From an uncultured Oscillospiraceae bacterium (GTDB lineage: Bacteria; Bacillota; Clostridia; Oscillospirales; Oscillospiraceae): a stretch of DNA of 34,054 nt. Location of the stretch: contig CANQNS010000017.1 of the NCBI GenBank assembly GCA_947625285.1, forward strand, positions 1-34,054. The letters are read 5' to 3'. Positions 14,162 through 22,180 of the stretch are shown piece after piece. Under the pieces are notes generated by a model. The model did not search any database. It saw only the letters and a list, made by a program, of their open reading frames with translations, and was not told the DNA's origin. Both the position numbers and the translations under genes were made by a program. The stretch's first letter is position 1. Each line of letters begins with the position of its first letter.

Positions 14162-15610
14162 TTACTCTCCCTTCGCGGCCGCGCCGGCCTTCTTCAGCTT
14201 GGCGTACCGGACGCCGTTGGCGTCGGCCACCGTGACGCCCATATAGGCCATGGCGACGGCGGCGATGGGCATGAGCCAGTTGAAGATGGCCCAGGGGGCG
14301 TAGGTGCCCACGCCGATGCCCAGGGTGCCCAGGATGAACACGCCGCAGGTGTTCCAGGGGATCAGGCAGGAGCTGACCGTGCCCGCGCTCTCCAGGGCGT
14401 TAGACAGGCACTGGGGGGCCAGGCCGCGCTTTTTGTACTCCTCGGCGTACATCCGGCCGGGGACCACGATGGAGATGTACTGCTCCGGCATGAGGGCGTT
14501 GGACGCCACGCAGGTGGCCTCGGTGAGAGCCACCAGGGAGGCGGGCCGCTTGGCAAGGCCCGTCAGCTTGTTCACGATGACCTCCAGCTGGTGGCTGTCC
14601 TCCATGATCCCGCCGAACATCATGGCGATGATAGTCATGGAGATGGAGAACATCATGCTCATGAGGCCGCCGCTGTTGAGCAGCTCGTCGATCTCATAGA
14701 TGCCGGTCTCGCACACGAAGCCGTTCATGCCGCAGGAGAACAGGGTCCCCAGATTGCAGTCGGGCTGGAAGATGATGCCCACCAGCGCGCCGGTGACGAT
14801 GCCCAGGGTGATGCCGGGGATGGCGGGCATTTTGCAGGCCACCGCCACGATGACCACCACCGGGGGCAGCAGAAGGAGCGGGTTGATGTTGAACATGGTG
14901 GACAGGGCCTCCTGCAGCTCCTCCACCTTGCTCATGTCCGCCGCGCCGCCGTGGTACTGCATCACGCCCAGCACGCCGAAGAACACGATGCAGATGCCGT
15001 ACACGATGGCCGTGGGCAGGATCATGAACTTCACGTGGGTCATCACGTCGGTGCCCGCCATGGCGGGGGCCAGGTTGGTGGTGTCGGACAGGGGGCTCAT
15101 CTTGTCTCCGAAGTAGGCCCCGGACAGGATCGCGCCGGCGGTCATGCCGGGGCTCATGCCCAGGCCGTAGCCGATGCCCATCAGGGCCACGCCCATGGTG
15201 CCGATGGTGCCCCAGCTGGTGCCGGTGGCAAGGCTGGTGATGGAGCAGATCAGAAGCGTTGCGATGAAGAAGATGGAGGGCTTCAATATCTTCAGCCCGT
15301 AGTAGATCATGGCGGGCACCGTTCCCGCGTCCAGCCACACGCCGATCAGGATGCCGATGATAGCCAGGATGATGATGGACTGCATGGCCTTGTTGATGCC
15401 GCTGAACATGGCCTTTTCCACCTCGTCCCACTTATACCCCAGCCGCAGAGCCATCAGGGCCGCGCCGATGGTGCCCACGAACATGGGCACGTGGGGATCC
15501 ACGCCGTAGACCATGATGCCGATGGCGAGCATAGCCACCAGAAAGGCCAGCGTCAGCAGGGCCTCCCACATCTTCGGCATGCGGTGATTGCTGTTTTCGT
15601 TCATTTTCAT
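14162..15610 (-). CDS. nhaC: NhaC-family Na+/H+ antiporter
   Basis: 482 residues with 11-12 membrane segments. The family hallmark ILSGAYFGDKMSPLSDTTNL (about residues 160-179) and ATGTSWGTIGTMGVALMGI are present, and the second half repeats the pattern (SNALMPEQYISIVVPGRMY and SSCLIPWNTCGVFILGTLG). It exchanges Na+ (or another solute such as malate or lysine in relatives) for H+ across the cytoplasmic membrane. ATG 15610 has AAAGGA 4 bases upstream; a second ATG two codons on is possible. It lies 48 bases downstream of alr and 3 bases before the ATP-grasp gene, which suggests co-transcription. Confidence 0.93.
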   Translation of the reverse strand: MKMNENSNHRMPKMWEALLTLAFLVAMLAIGIMVYGVDPHVPMFVGTIGAALMALRLGYKWDEVEKAMFSGINKAMQSIIILAIIGILIGVWLDAGTVPAMIYYGLKILKPSIFFIATLLICSITSLATGTSWGTIGTMGVALMGIGYGLGMSPGMTAGAILSGAYFGDKMSPLSDTTNLAPAMAGTDVMTHVKFMILPTAIVYGICIVFFGVLGVMQYHGGAADMSKVEELQEALSTMFNINPLLLLPPVVVIVAVACKMPAIPGITLGIVTGALVGIIFQPDCNLGTLFSCGMNGFVCETGIYEIDELLNSGGLMSMMFSISMTIIAMMFGGIMEDSHQLEVIVNKLTGLAKRPASLVALTEATCVASNALMPEQYISIVVPGRMYAEEYKKRGLAPQCLSNALESAGTVSSCLIPWNTCGVFILGTLGIGVGTYAPWAIFNWLMPIAAVAMAYMGVTVADANGVRYAKLKKAGAAAKGE

Positions 15611-15658
15611 CTCGTCCTTTCTCCGATGGGTTATATGGAAAATTAATGAAACGCTTCC

Positions 15659-16777
15659 TTATGTCCCCGTGTAGACCCGGGGCACCCGCGCCGTGACGCC
15701 GCAGGCAAGCTCGTCGACGCTGACGCCGGACAGCTCGCTCATGCGCCGGATAGTCATGGCTCCTCCCAGCAGCGTCGCCTCGTCCCCCCGGCGCACGCCG
15801 GGTATGTCCGTCACGTCCGCCATGAACTGGTCCATGCACACCCGGCCGATGATGGGGGCCTCCCGGCCCCGGATCAGCACCGCGCCCTTGTTGGACAGCC
15901 GCCGGCTGTAGCCGTCGGCATAGCCCACCGGGATGGTGGCTACCACCGTCTCCCGGTCCGTCACATAGGTGCCGCCGTAGCCGATGGCCGCCCCCGCCGG
16001 GACCGTCTTGACTAAGCTGACCCGGGCGGCCCAGGTCATGACCTCCTCCAGACCCAGCGCGTCCCAGGGCCCCTCGTCCACGGTGATGAGGCCGTAGAGG
16101 ATGTCCCCCACCCGCACCGCGTCCAGAGCCGTGTCCGGCCGGAGGATCACTGCGGCGGAGTTGGCCGCGTGGAGCATATCCAGCTCGACGCCCGCGGCCC
16201 GGATGGCCTTTACGGTGTCCAGAAACCGCTCCATCTGCCGCTCTGTCTCCTCCGAGGCCGGATCATCCGCCTTGGCGAAGTGGGTGAAGGCTCCCTCTAT
16301 GCGAAGGCCCTCCATGGCGGCGATGCGCCGGGCCGCCGGCACGGCGGCCTGGCCCCAGGGCAGGCCGATGCGGTTCATGCCTGTGTCGATCTTCAACTGG
16401 ACGGGCTGCACCACGCCCGCGGCCCGGGCCAGGCCGTTGAGCCTGGCGGCGGTGGCCGGGTCAAAGACCGTGGGGGTCAGCCGGTGCTCGATCACCTTAT
16501 CCAGCTCGTCGTCCCATACGTCCGCCAGCAGAAGGATCTCGTCCTCCAGTCCGGCGGCCCGCAGCGCGGCCCCCTCCTGCCAGTAGGCCACCGCGAACCG
16601 GCGCACCCCGCAGCCGTGGAGAGCGGGCCACACGCCCGCCGCGCCCAAGCCGTAGGCGTTCGCCTTCAGCACGGCGACGATCTCCGTGTCCGGCCCCAGC
16701 AGCGACCGGGTCTTTTCTAGGTTGGCGGTCAGCCGGTCCAGATGGATCACCGCCTCGGTCCTTCCCTTCGTGAGCAT
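15659..16777 (-). CDS. alr: Alanine racemase
   Basis: 372 residues, a standard-length PLP enzyme that makes D-alanine for peptidoglycan. Visible: AVLKANAYGLG with the PLP Lys38, KIDTGMNRIG, GAFTHFAKAD, HAANSAAVI, GDILYG, the second-domain GYADGYSRRLSN with the catalytic Tyr, and GRVCMDQFMADVT. The start at 16777 (MLTKGRTEAV) is preferred over ATG 16783 because GGGAG is 6 bases before it and directly abuts the other. It follows the anti-sigma gene by a few bases, so D-alanine supply seems to be tied to the ECF sigma unit. Another alr may exist elsewhere; this copy could be stress-induced. Confidence 0.96.
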   Translation of the reverse strand: MLTKGRTEAVIHLDRLTANLEKTRSLLGPDTEIVAVLKANAYGLGAAGVWPALHGCGVRRFAVAYWQEGAALRAAGLEDEILLLADVWDDELDKVIEHRLTPTVFDPATAARLNGLARAAGVVQPVQLKIDTGMNRIGLPWGQAAVPAARRIAAMEGLRIEGAFTHFAKADDPASEETERQMERFLDTVKAIRAAGVELDMLHAANSAAVILRPDTALDAVRVGDILYGLITVDEGPWDALGLEEVMTWAARVSLVKTVPAGAAIGYGGTYVTDRETVVATIPVGYADGYSRRLSNKGAVLIRGREAPIIGRVCMDQFMADVTDIPGVRRGDEATLLGGAMTIRRMSELSGVSVDELACGVTARVPRVYTGT

Positions 16778-16789
16778 AGCCATCTCCCG

Positions 16790-17749
16790 TTATCTCTTAT
16801 AGCGGCTGCGTTTATAGGCCTGCCGGATGCCCCAGGCCACCAGGACCAGGCCCAGGGCCGTGGAGCCGACCAGCAGCCAGAAGCCCACGGTCAAGCTGGC
16901 GGCGATCACGTTCTTTTCCGCGCCGGTCACCAGCAGGAATGGCCGGATCAGCCAGGTGAGCCCGTTGCCGGCCAGGGCCACGCACAGGCCCGCCCGGACC
17001 GTTTTATTGAGAGGCAGCCTGGTGGCCAGGCCGTATTCCGCCAGGCACAGCGCGATCAGCGCGCCCACCGCGCCGATCCCCAGCAGCGCCGGGGACCACC
17101 GGGAGCGGGTCATGCACCAGGCCGTCGCCATCAAAAAGGCGAAGCCACCGTCCCAGGCGGCCAGGGCCAGGCCCTTGTTCTTTCCGAAAGCCCCCTGCAG
17201 GGGAAGCTCCTTCACCGCCCAGGGGACCAGCGCCGCCGCCGACAGGGCGTACAGCGCCACCGCCGCCGCCTTGAAATACCAGGCGTTGGTGTAGACCATG
17301 CAGGCCAGCAGCAGCAAAAGCAGACTCCCCGTGAAGCCCAGCAGGGTCCACCGGCCCGTGTACCGCCTGGTCCGCAGAGGCAGGATGGTGGCGCTCATCT
17401 CCACCAGCAGGGACGGAGCCAGCAGCAGCAGCCAGCCCCAGTCCATAGTCATGCCGTTCTCCCGGGCCGGGATCACCACCGCCAGCAGACAGGCCGGCAC
17501 GCATAAAAACGCCGCCAGCGCGCAGCTCACCGCGAAGGCCCGGTTCCGCCACCGGCGGGGGGCCAGCACCGCGGAGGTCTCCTGACGGAGAGAGTTCTCG
17601 CAGGCGTCGTTTTGCAGCTGTTTGTATATCTTCCCGCAGGCGGGACAGGTGCGGATATGCTCCTCGGCAAAGGCGCGGCTGGCGTCGGAGCAGGCCCCGT
17701 CCACCACCAGCGGCAGCAGGTCCCGCACCATATCGCAGGTCTTATCCAT
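16790..17749 (-). CDS. Anti-sigma factor with zinc-binding (zf-HC2) domain and multiple membrane segments
   Basis: 319 residues. The N-terminal cytosolic domain carries the ZAS motif His31-x3-Cys35-x2-Cys38 (EHIRTCPACGK). It is followed by a long hydrophobic part with about 8 membrane segments, beginning around AFAVSCALAAFLCVPACLLAV; most anti-sigma factors have only one. It overlaps the preceding ECF sigma gene, the usual pairing, and should hold that sigma factor at the membrane. ATG 17749 is used; a GTG two codons earlier (17755) is an alternative with a slightly better spaced AAAGG. The signal it senses is not evident. Confidence 0.87.
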   Translation of the reverse strand: MDKTCDMVRDLLPLVVDGACSDASRAFAEEHIRTCPACGKIYKQLQNDACENSLRQETSAVLAPRRWRNRAFAVSCALAAFLCVPACLLAVVIPARENGMTMDWGWLLLLAPSLLVEMSATILPLRTRRYTGRWTLLGFTGSLLLLLLACMVYTNAWYFKAAAVALYALSAAALVPWAVKELPLQGAFGKNKGLALAAWDGGFAFLMATAWCMTRSRWSPALLGIGAVGALIALCLAEYGLATRLPLNKTVRAGLCVALAGNGLTWLIRPFLLVTGAEKNVIAASLTVGFWLLVGSTALGLVLVAWGIRQAYKRSRYKR

Positions 17750-18224
17750 CCTCACCCATCCTTTCCTGTATCTGCAGCCGGGCCCGGTGGTAGGTCACCC
17801 GGGCCCAGGTCTCCGTCTTGCCAAATATCCGGCCGATCTCCCGGAACGCCAGCTCCCCGAACACCCGCAGCTGGAACACTTCCTTGTAGGGCTCCGGCAT
17901 ATCGTGGAGGATCAGGTGTATCCGAAAGGCCATGTCCCGGTCCAGGGCGTCGTCCTCCATGGGCCCGGCGGAGGCGGGTCCCTCCTCCGGCAGCGGGGAC
18001 TGGCGGGAACGGCGGCGCTGCTCGTCCAGGTAGAGGTTTTTCGCGATGGCGCACAGCCACGTCAGCTCCGACCCCTCGCCCCGGTACTGGCTCTGGGCGG
18101 TCATGGCCTTGTAAAAGGTCTGGGCCGTCAGCTCTTCCGAGAGGCTCCGGTCCCTGGACATAGTCAGCAGAAAGGAGTACACCTGCATATAAAAGGCGTC
18201 GTAAAGGCCCTCGTAGTCCAGCAC
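17742..18224 (-). CDS. ECF-type RNA polymerase sigma factor
   Basis: About 160 residues with the two expected regions: sigma-2 (YEGLYDAFYMQVYSFLLTM, LTAQTFYKAM, WLCAIAKNLYLDEQRRR) and sigma-4 (MPEPYKEVFQLRVFGELAFREIGRIFG, then TWARVTYHRARLQIQE). The start is taken as GTG 18224 because GGAGG is 5 bases before it; GTG 18230, two codons earlier, overlaps that site. Its upstream region holds a TGTAAC-16-CGTCTA element, so the gene probably drives its own transcription and that of the anti-sigma, alr, nhaC and ATP-grasp genes. Confidence 0.95.
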   Translation of the reverse strand: MLDYEGLYDAFYMQVYSFLLTMSRDRSLSEELTAQTFYKAMTAQSQYRGEGSELTWLCAIAKNLYLDEQRRRSRQSPLPEEGPASAGPMEDDALDRDMAFRIHLILHDMPEPYKEVFQLRVFGELAFREIGRIFGKTETWARVTYHRARLQIQERMGEDG

Positions 18225-18246
18225 CGACACCTCCCATCCCTTTGGT

Positions 18247-18274
18247 TAGACGTTGTTTCTTTCGATTTGTTACA
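18247..18274 (-). promoter_or_regulatory. ECF sigma-type promoter upstream of the sigma/anti-sigma/alr operon
   Basis: On the minus strand: TGTAAC (18269-18274), exactly 16 bases, CGTCTA (18247-18252). This matches the AAC-rich -35 and CGT-type -10 of B. subtilis SigW/SigV-like promoters, and suggests autoregulation by the adjacent sigma factor. Confidence 0.82.
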
Positions 18275-18292
18275 GGAAAAAGCAAAAATATT

Positions 18293-20203
18293 TTACGGCT
18301 GGTCCAATACCTGCGCGCCCAGCTCCGGCAGGTCCGTCATGACGGCGTCCGCGCCGATGGACTGCAGCCGGGCCATCTCCTCCGGGTCGTTGATGGTCCA
18401 GTACTGGACCGCGATATCGTGCTCATGGGCGTAGTTCACCACCCGGCTGGTGCCCAGGTTCACCACATAGTCCGTGGTGGGTATCTGCAGCGCACGGAAG
18501 CCGAAGTCCTCATCGTCACGGGGCAGGTCCAGCAGCGCGGCCGCGTAAAATCCTATGACCTCCCGGACCCCCGCGCTGCGGAGCATATCCGGGCAGTTCT
18601 CGGCCATATAGGCCGTGACCTCGTTGTGGAAGGTGCCCACCACCGCCCGGTCCAGGCAGTCCCGCTCCTTCAGGGCGTCGTACAGCTTGTCCGCCGCCTC
18701 AAAGCCCTTCTTCCCGCTGTTTTTGATCTCGATGATATAGCGGTAGTCCCGGTCCGCCGATTCCAGATACTCCAACGCCTGGTCCAGACTGGTGATTCGC
18801 AGGTCCTCCGGCACGTCGTCCCCGTGCAGGTCCGCGTAGGGTCTGGAGCCGTCGGCGGCGGTGAACTGCGCGCCCATGTTGAGCCGCAGCAGCTGCTCGA
18901 AGGTCAGGGAGCCCACGTCCACGTTGGGCCGGCCAAAGACCTCCTGGGCGTCGCTGGTCCGGTCCAGGGTGCCGTCGTGCAGCAGCACCAGGACCCCGTC
19001 CGCCGTCAGGTGCAGGTCGAACTCGAACATGTCCAGGGCGTAGTCCTGGCTCTGCACGCAGGCCTTTAACGCCATCATGGTGTTCTCCGGGGCCTCGCCG
19101 CCGCCGGCCCGGTGGCCGGACAGCATGGTGACGCCCAGCGGCGTGATAAGGGGGTTGGAAGCCTCCGGGAAGTCCCGGGGCTCCATGGATGAATCCCGGG
19201 TCACCACCCACAGCAGCGTTGCTGCCAGCAGCACGATCACAAGCAATACGATACCCATTATCTTCAACGCCTTTCTCCACCGCCGGCTCACGGGGCAGCC
19301 TCTGGCGAACCAGGGGAACGTCAGCGGCCAGACCAGGATCGCCGCCAGCACCATGATGCAGTAGCGCACCGCGCCGGCGATGAGACTACCGCCGAAAAGC
19401 GCGTTCAGCGGGGCCTTCAACGCCATCCGCAGCCCCATCACCACCGCCAGGCCCAGCAGGCATTTCAGTATCTGCGCCCACCAGGGGGCCTCCGTTTTGA
19501 AGTCCACATACCGCCGCTCCAGCGGGCAGGCGATCAGCACCCCCGCGGCCACTCCCAGCATGGTGGAGCTGTTTTTCTGAAACTCCGCCAGATTCTCCGC
19601 GTCCACGCCGGCGGGCCAGGTATGGAGCTTTCCATACAGCGCGGCGGCCAGGGCCAGCGCCGCCGTGACGGCGAACACCGCCGTCACCGCCCCCGGCTCG
19701 TCCCCGTGGTTTTTAAATACCGGCCACAGGCTGAACACCAGCGCAAGCCCCACCGCCGCGCCCACGGCCACGTCCGCCGGGGTGTGGACCCCCAGATACA
19801 TCCGGGAAAAGCACACCAGCCCCGCCAGGACCCACAAAACGGCCCGCTGCCAGGTCCTTTTCAGGGTCCGGGCCGCGCCGCCCAGGGCCACCACCGCGTT
19901 CTGGCTGTGGCCGCTGGGGAAGGAATAGCCCCCCGCCCCCGCCCGGGCGGACTCCACGATGGTGAAGGCCGGGTCCCGGACCCAGGGCCGGGGCACGGCG
20001 CAGACGATCTTCAGCGTCTGGCTGATCACCGTGCCGCCCACCCCGGCGGCGATGAGATAATAGCCGTTCTTCTTGCTGGCGCACCAGAACACCACGATAG
20101 CCAGCGCGATGAACAGTCCCTCGCCGCCGAAGACCGTCACGGCGGAAAACACCCGGTCCAGCGCCGGCGTGCGCAGCCCCTCCAAAACACGCAGAAATCC
20201 CAT
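18293..20203 (-). CDS. PAP2 phosphatase - glycerophosphodiester phosphodiesterase fusion membrane protein
   Basis: 636 residues. The N-terminal half is a PAP2 membrane phosphatase with all three motifs: Lys65-x6-Arg72-Pro, PSGHSQ (Ser97-His99) and SRMYLGVH (Arg134, His140). More membrane segments follow to about residue 336, the last near IMGIVLLVIVLLAATLLW. From about 360 a GDPD domain begins: SGHRAGGGEAPENT (His364, Arg365, Glu373), FEFDLHLTADG (Glu394, Asp396) and LLHDGTLDRT (His409), ending IGADAVMTDLP. PAP2 enzymes dephosphorylate lipid phosphates (phosphatidate, undecaprenyl-PP); GDPDs release glycerol phosphate from glycerophosphodiesters or teichoic acid. One chain thus joins two lipid/wall-turnover steps; whether the GDPD faces outside depends on an uncertain segment count. 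ATG 20203 has AGAGGT upstream. Confidence 0.92.
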   Translation of the reverse strand: MGFLRVLEGLRTPALDRVFSAVTVFGGEGLFIALAIVVFWCASKKNGYYLIAAGVGGTVISQTLKIVCAVPRPWVRDPAFTIVESARAGAGGYSFPSGHSQNAVVALGGAARTLKRTWQRAVLWVLAGLVCFSRMYLGVHTPADVAVGAAVGLALVFSLWPVFKNHGDEPGAVTAVFAVTAALALAAALYGKLHTWPAGVDAENLAEFQKNSSTMLGVAAGVLIACPLERRYVDFKTEAPWWAQILKCLLGLAVVMGLRMALKAPLNALFGGSLIAGAVRYCIMVLAAILVWPLTFPWFARGCPVSRRWRKALKIMGIVLLVIVLLAATLLWVVTRDSSMEPRDFPEASNPLITPLGVTMLSGHRAGGGEAPENTMMALKACVQSQDYALDMFEFDLHLTADGVLVLLHDGTLDRTSDAQEVFGRPNVDVGSLTFEQLLRLNMGAQFTAADGSRPYADLHGDDVPEDLRITSLDQALEYLESADRDYRYIIEIKNSGKKGFEAADKLYDALKERDCLDRAVVGTFHNEVTAYMAENCPDMLRSAGVREVIGFYAAALLDLPRDDEDFGFRALQIPTTDYVVNLGTSRVVNYAHEHDIAVQYWTINDPEEMARLQSIGADAVMTDLPELGAQVLDQP

Positions 20204-20237
20204 GGCCGATACCTCTTTTATAAAACTACTGCCCAGT

Positions 20238-20270
20238 ATTGTAACACAGGCGGGGAAAATATGCTAGAAT
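20238..20270. promoter_or_regulatory. Divergent extended -10 promoters of the PAP2-GDPD and second ECF sigma genes
   Basis: Minus strand: TGT-TACAAT (-10 at 20238-20243) for the fusion gene. Plus strand: TGC-TAGAAT (20262-20270) for the sigma operon. Both have a TG extension and poor -35 boxes. A TGTAAC element on the + strand (20240-20245) resembles the -35 of the other ECF promoter but has no CGTC partner. Confidence 0.5.
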
Positions 20271-20334
20271 TTATCCGCCCGGCGCACATTTTGCCCGCCC
20301 GGCCGTTATACAAGGTGAAGGAGCCTTCAAGCCC

Positions 20335-20787
20335 ATGGACCTGGAAGAACGCTACGACAAGATATATCGGTACTGCTTCCGGCGTCTTGGCAGCCGGGAG
20401 GCGGCGGAGGACGCGGTCCAGGAGACCTTCGCCCGGTATTTCGCCGCGCCGGAGGGCCGCCGGGACCGGGGCGGGGGCATGGGGTATCTCTATACCATCG
20501 CCCGGAACCTGTGCGCGGACCAGTACCGCAAGCCCCCCGCCGAGCCCCTGCCGGCGGACCTGCCCGCCCCGGAGGACCCGGACAGGACCGCCGCGGTCCT
20601 GGCTCTCCGGCAGGCCCTGGCCGCCCTTTCCCAAGAGGAACAGGAGTTGATATTGTTGCGTTATGTAAACCAAGAACCCGTATCTCTCATCGCCGCCGCC
20701 ACGGGCATGAGCCGCTTCGCCGTCTACCGGCGGACCCGGGGGGCCTTGGAGAAGCTGCGGCGGATGCTCTCGGAGGAGGAACCATGA
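20335..20787 (+). CDS. ECF-type RNA polymerase sigma factor (second)
   Basis: 150 residues. Sigma-2: YDKIYRYCFRRLGSREAAEDAVQETF and MGYLYTIARNLCADQYRK. Sigma-4: ALAALSQEEQELILLRYVNQEPVSLIAAATGMS with a helix-turn-helix and RTRGALEKLRRML. ATG 20335 is preceded by AAGGAG. Its end overlaps the next gene (ATGA), and four genes follow each other with overlaps, so it probably controls an envelope-stress ABC exporter. It is unlike the sigma factor at 17742-18224 in detail and has no zinc-finger anti-sigma partner. Confidence 0.93.
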   Translation: MDLEERYDKIYRYCFRRLGSREAAEDAVQETFARYFAAPEGRRDRGGGMGYLYTIARNLCADQYRKPPAEPLPADLPAPEDPDRTAAVLALRQALAALSQEEQELILLRYVNQEPVSLIAAATGMSRFAVYRRTRGALEKLRRMLSEEEP

Positions 20788-21485
20788 AAAGAAGCGAGCT
20801 GATCTCTCTGCTGGCGTCGGCCTGGCCCGCGCCCGACCCGGCCCGAAAGCGGGCGTTCCTGCGGGACGCGCCGGTCCGGCCGGTGAGCCACATATCCTTC
20901 GTGCTGGGCCAGGCGGGGTACGTGCGAAAGGCGGTGTGGGCCGTTTCGGCGGCGGTGTTCGCCCTGACGCTGGCTGTCAGCCGTCTGGTCCCGGCGGAGG
21001 GGCTCTGGATCGGGGCCGCGCTGACGCCCTTCGCGGCCATGGCCGCCGTTTCGGAGCAGGGCCGGGCGGCCCTGTACGGCATGGAGGAGCTGGAGCTGGC
21101 GAGCCGGTTCGGGCTCAAAAGCGTGGTCCTGGCCCGGATGGGGGCTGTGGGCCTGGTCCATCTGGCCCTGCTGGCGGCCCTGGCGGCGATGCTGGGGGGC
21201 GGGAGCTTTTTCCGGGCGGGGGTGTATTTTCTCACCCCCTACCTGCTGACGGACCTGACCGGCCTGGCGGCGGTCCGGCGCATCCGGGGCAAGGAGGGCC
21301 TGTACGTGTGCGCGGGGGCGGCGGTGCTGACGGCGGGGCTGGCCCTGGGACTGCACGGCGTCCGGGGCGTCTATGCCCCGGAGAGCTTCCGCTGGTGGCT
21401 GCTGGCCCTGGCCGCCGCGCTGGGCCTGGCCGGGCGGGAATACGCCAAGACCATACGAAAAACGGAGGAGCTATCGTGGAACTGA
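20784..21485 (+). CDS. Membrane protein of the ECF-ABC operon, possible anti-sigma factor
   Basis: 233 residues, not recognised as a named family. The N-terminal about 48 residues (MKRSELISLLASAWPAPDPA...) are soluble and charged; then about six membrane segments follow (AVWAVSAAVFALTLAVSRL, GAALTPFAAMAAVS, VGLVHLALLAALAAML, a segment near FFRAGVYFLTPYLLTDL, LYVCAGAAVLTAGLALGL, WWLLALAAALGLAG). ATG 20784 overlaps the sigma stop and has GGAGGA 5 bases upstream. Position right after an ECF sigma gene and a cytosolic tail fit a non-canonical anti-sigma factor, but a permease-accessory role in the ABC system is equally possible. No HxxxCxxC motif. Confidence 0.75.
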   Translation: MKRSELISLLASAWPAPDPARKRAFLRDAPVRPVSHISFVLGQAGYVRKAVWAVSAAVFALTLAVSRLVPAEGLWIGAALTPFAAMAAVSEQGRAALYGMEELELASRFGLKSVVLARMGAVGLVHLALLAALAAMLGGGSFFRAGVYFLTPYLLTDLTGLAAVRRIRGKEGLYVCAGAAVLTAGLALGLHGVRGVYAPESFRWWLLALAAALGLAGREYAKTIRKTEELSWN

Positions 21486-22180
21486 CCATCGACCGACTGT
21501 CCAAGCAATTTCAAAACAAGATCGCCGTGGACCGGGTGAGCCTGCGCCTGACCCCCGGCGTCACGGGCCTGTTAGGTCCCAACGGGGCCGGCAAGACCAC
21601 CCTCATGCGGCTGATCTGCGGCATTTTGAAGCCCACCGCCGGCACGGTCCGCTTCGACGGCCTGGACGTGAGCGCGGAGGAATACCGGGCCATCCTGGGA
21701 TATCTGCCCCAGGACTTCGGTTACTACCCGGACTTCACCGGGCAGGATCTTCTGCTGTACATGGCCGCCCTGAAGGGGCTTTCCAAGGCCGAGGCCCGGC
21801 GCAGATGCGGCCTGCTGATGGAGACAGTGGGCCTGGCGGATGTGCGGAAAAAGAAGGTAAAAACATACTCCGGCGGCATGCGCCAGCGGCTGGGCATCGC
21901 CCAGGCCCTTTTGAACGACCCGAAGCTGCTGGTCCTGGACGAGCCCACCGCCGGGCTGGACCCCCGGGAGCGGGTACGGTTCCGGGACCTGATCGCCTCT
22001 CTGGGCCGGGACAGCGTGGTGCTGCTCTCCACCCACATCGTCTCCGACGTGGAGCACATCGCCGGGCGGGTGCTCATCATGCGCCACGGCCAGATCGTCC
22101 ACGACGGGGCGTGGGATAGGCGCGAGGATCTGGAAAAATTCTACCTGGCACAATTTGGAGAGGAGGCAGACCATGCATAA
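21476..22180 (+). CDS. ABC transporter ATP-binding protein
   Basis: 234 residues with every ABC ATPase landmark: Walker A GPNGAGKTT (34-42), Q-loop LPQDFGYYPDF, signature YSGGMRQRLG, Walker B LLVLDEPTAGLDP and the H-switch STHIVSDVEH. The frame is open far upstream, but GTG 21476 is the likely start: GGAGGAG lies 6 bases before it, and it overlaps the preceding stop by 10 bases. Partner of the permease encoded next. Similar ATPases belong to ABC-2-type exporters for peptides, antibiotics or lipids. Confidence 0.95.
   Translation: MELTIDRLSKQFQNKIAVDRVSLRLTPGVTGLLGPNGAGKTTLMRLICGILKPTAGTVRFDGLDVSAEEYRAILGYLPQDFGYYPDFTGQDLLLYMAALKGLSKAEARRRCGLLMETVGLADVRKKKVKTYSGGMRQRLGIAQALLNDPKLLVLDEPTAGLDPRERVRFRDLIASLGRDSVVLLSTHIVSDVEHIAGRVLIMRHGQIVHDGAWDRREDLEKFYLAQFGEEADHA

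Noticed and set aside
13226-15646. An 806-codon open frame on the plus strand
   Set aside because: Antisense to the ATP-grasp and nhaC genes, His/Gly/Asp-rich with no recognisable domain; a product of codon bias in GC-rich DNA.
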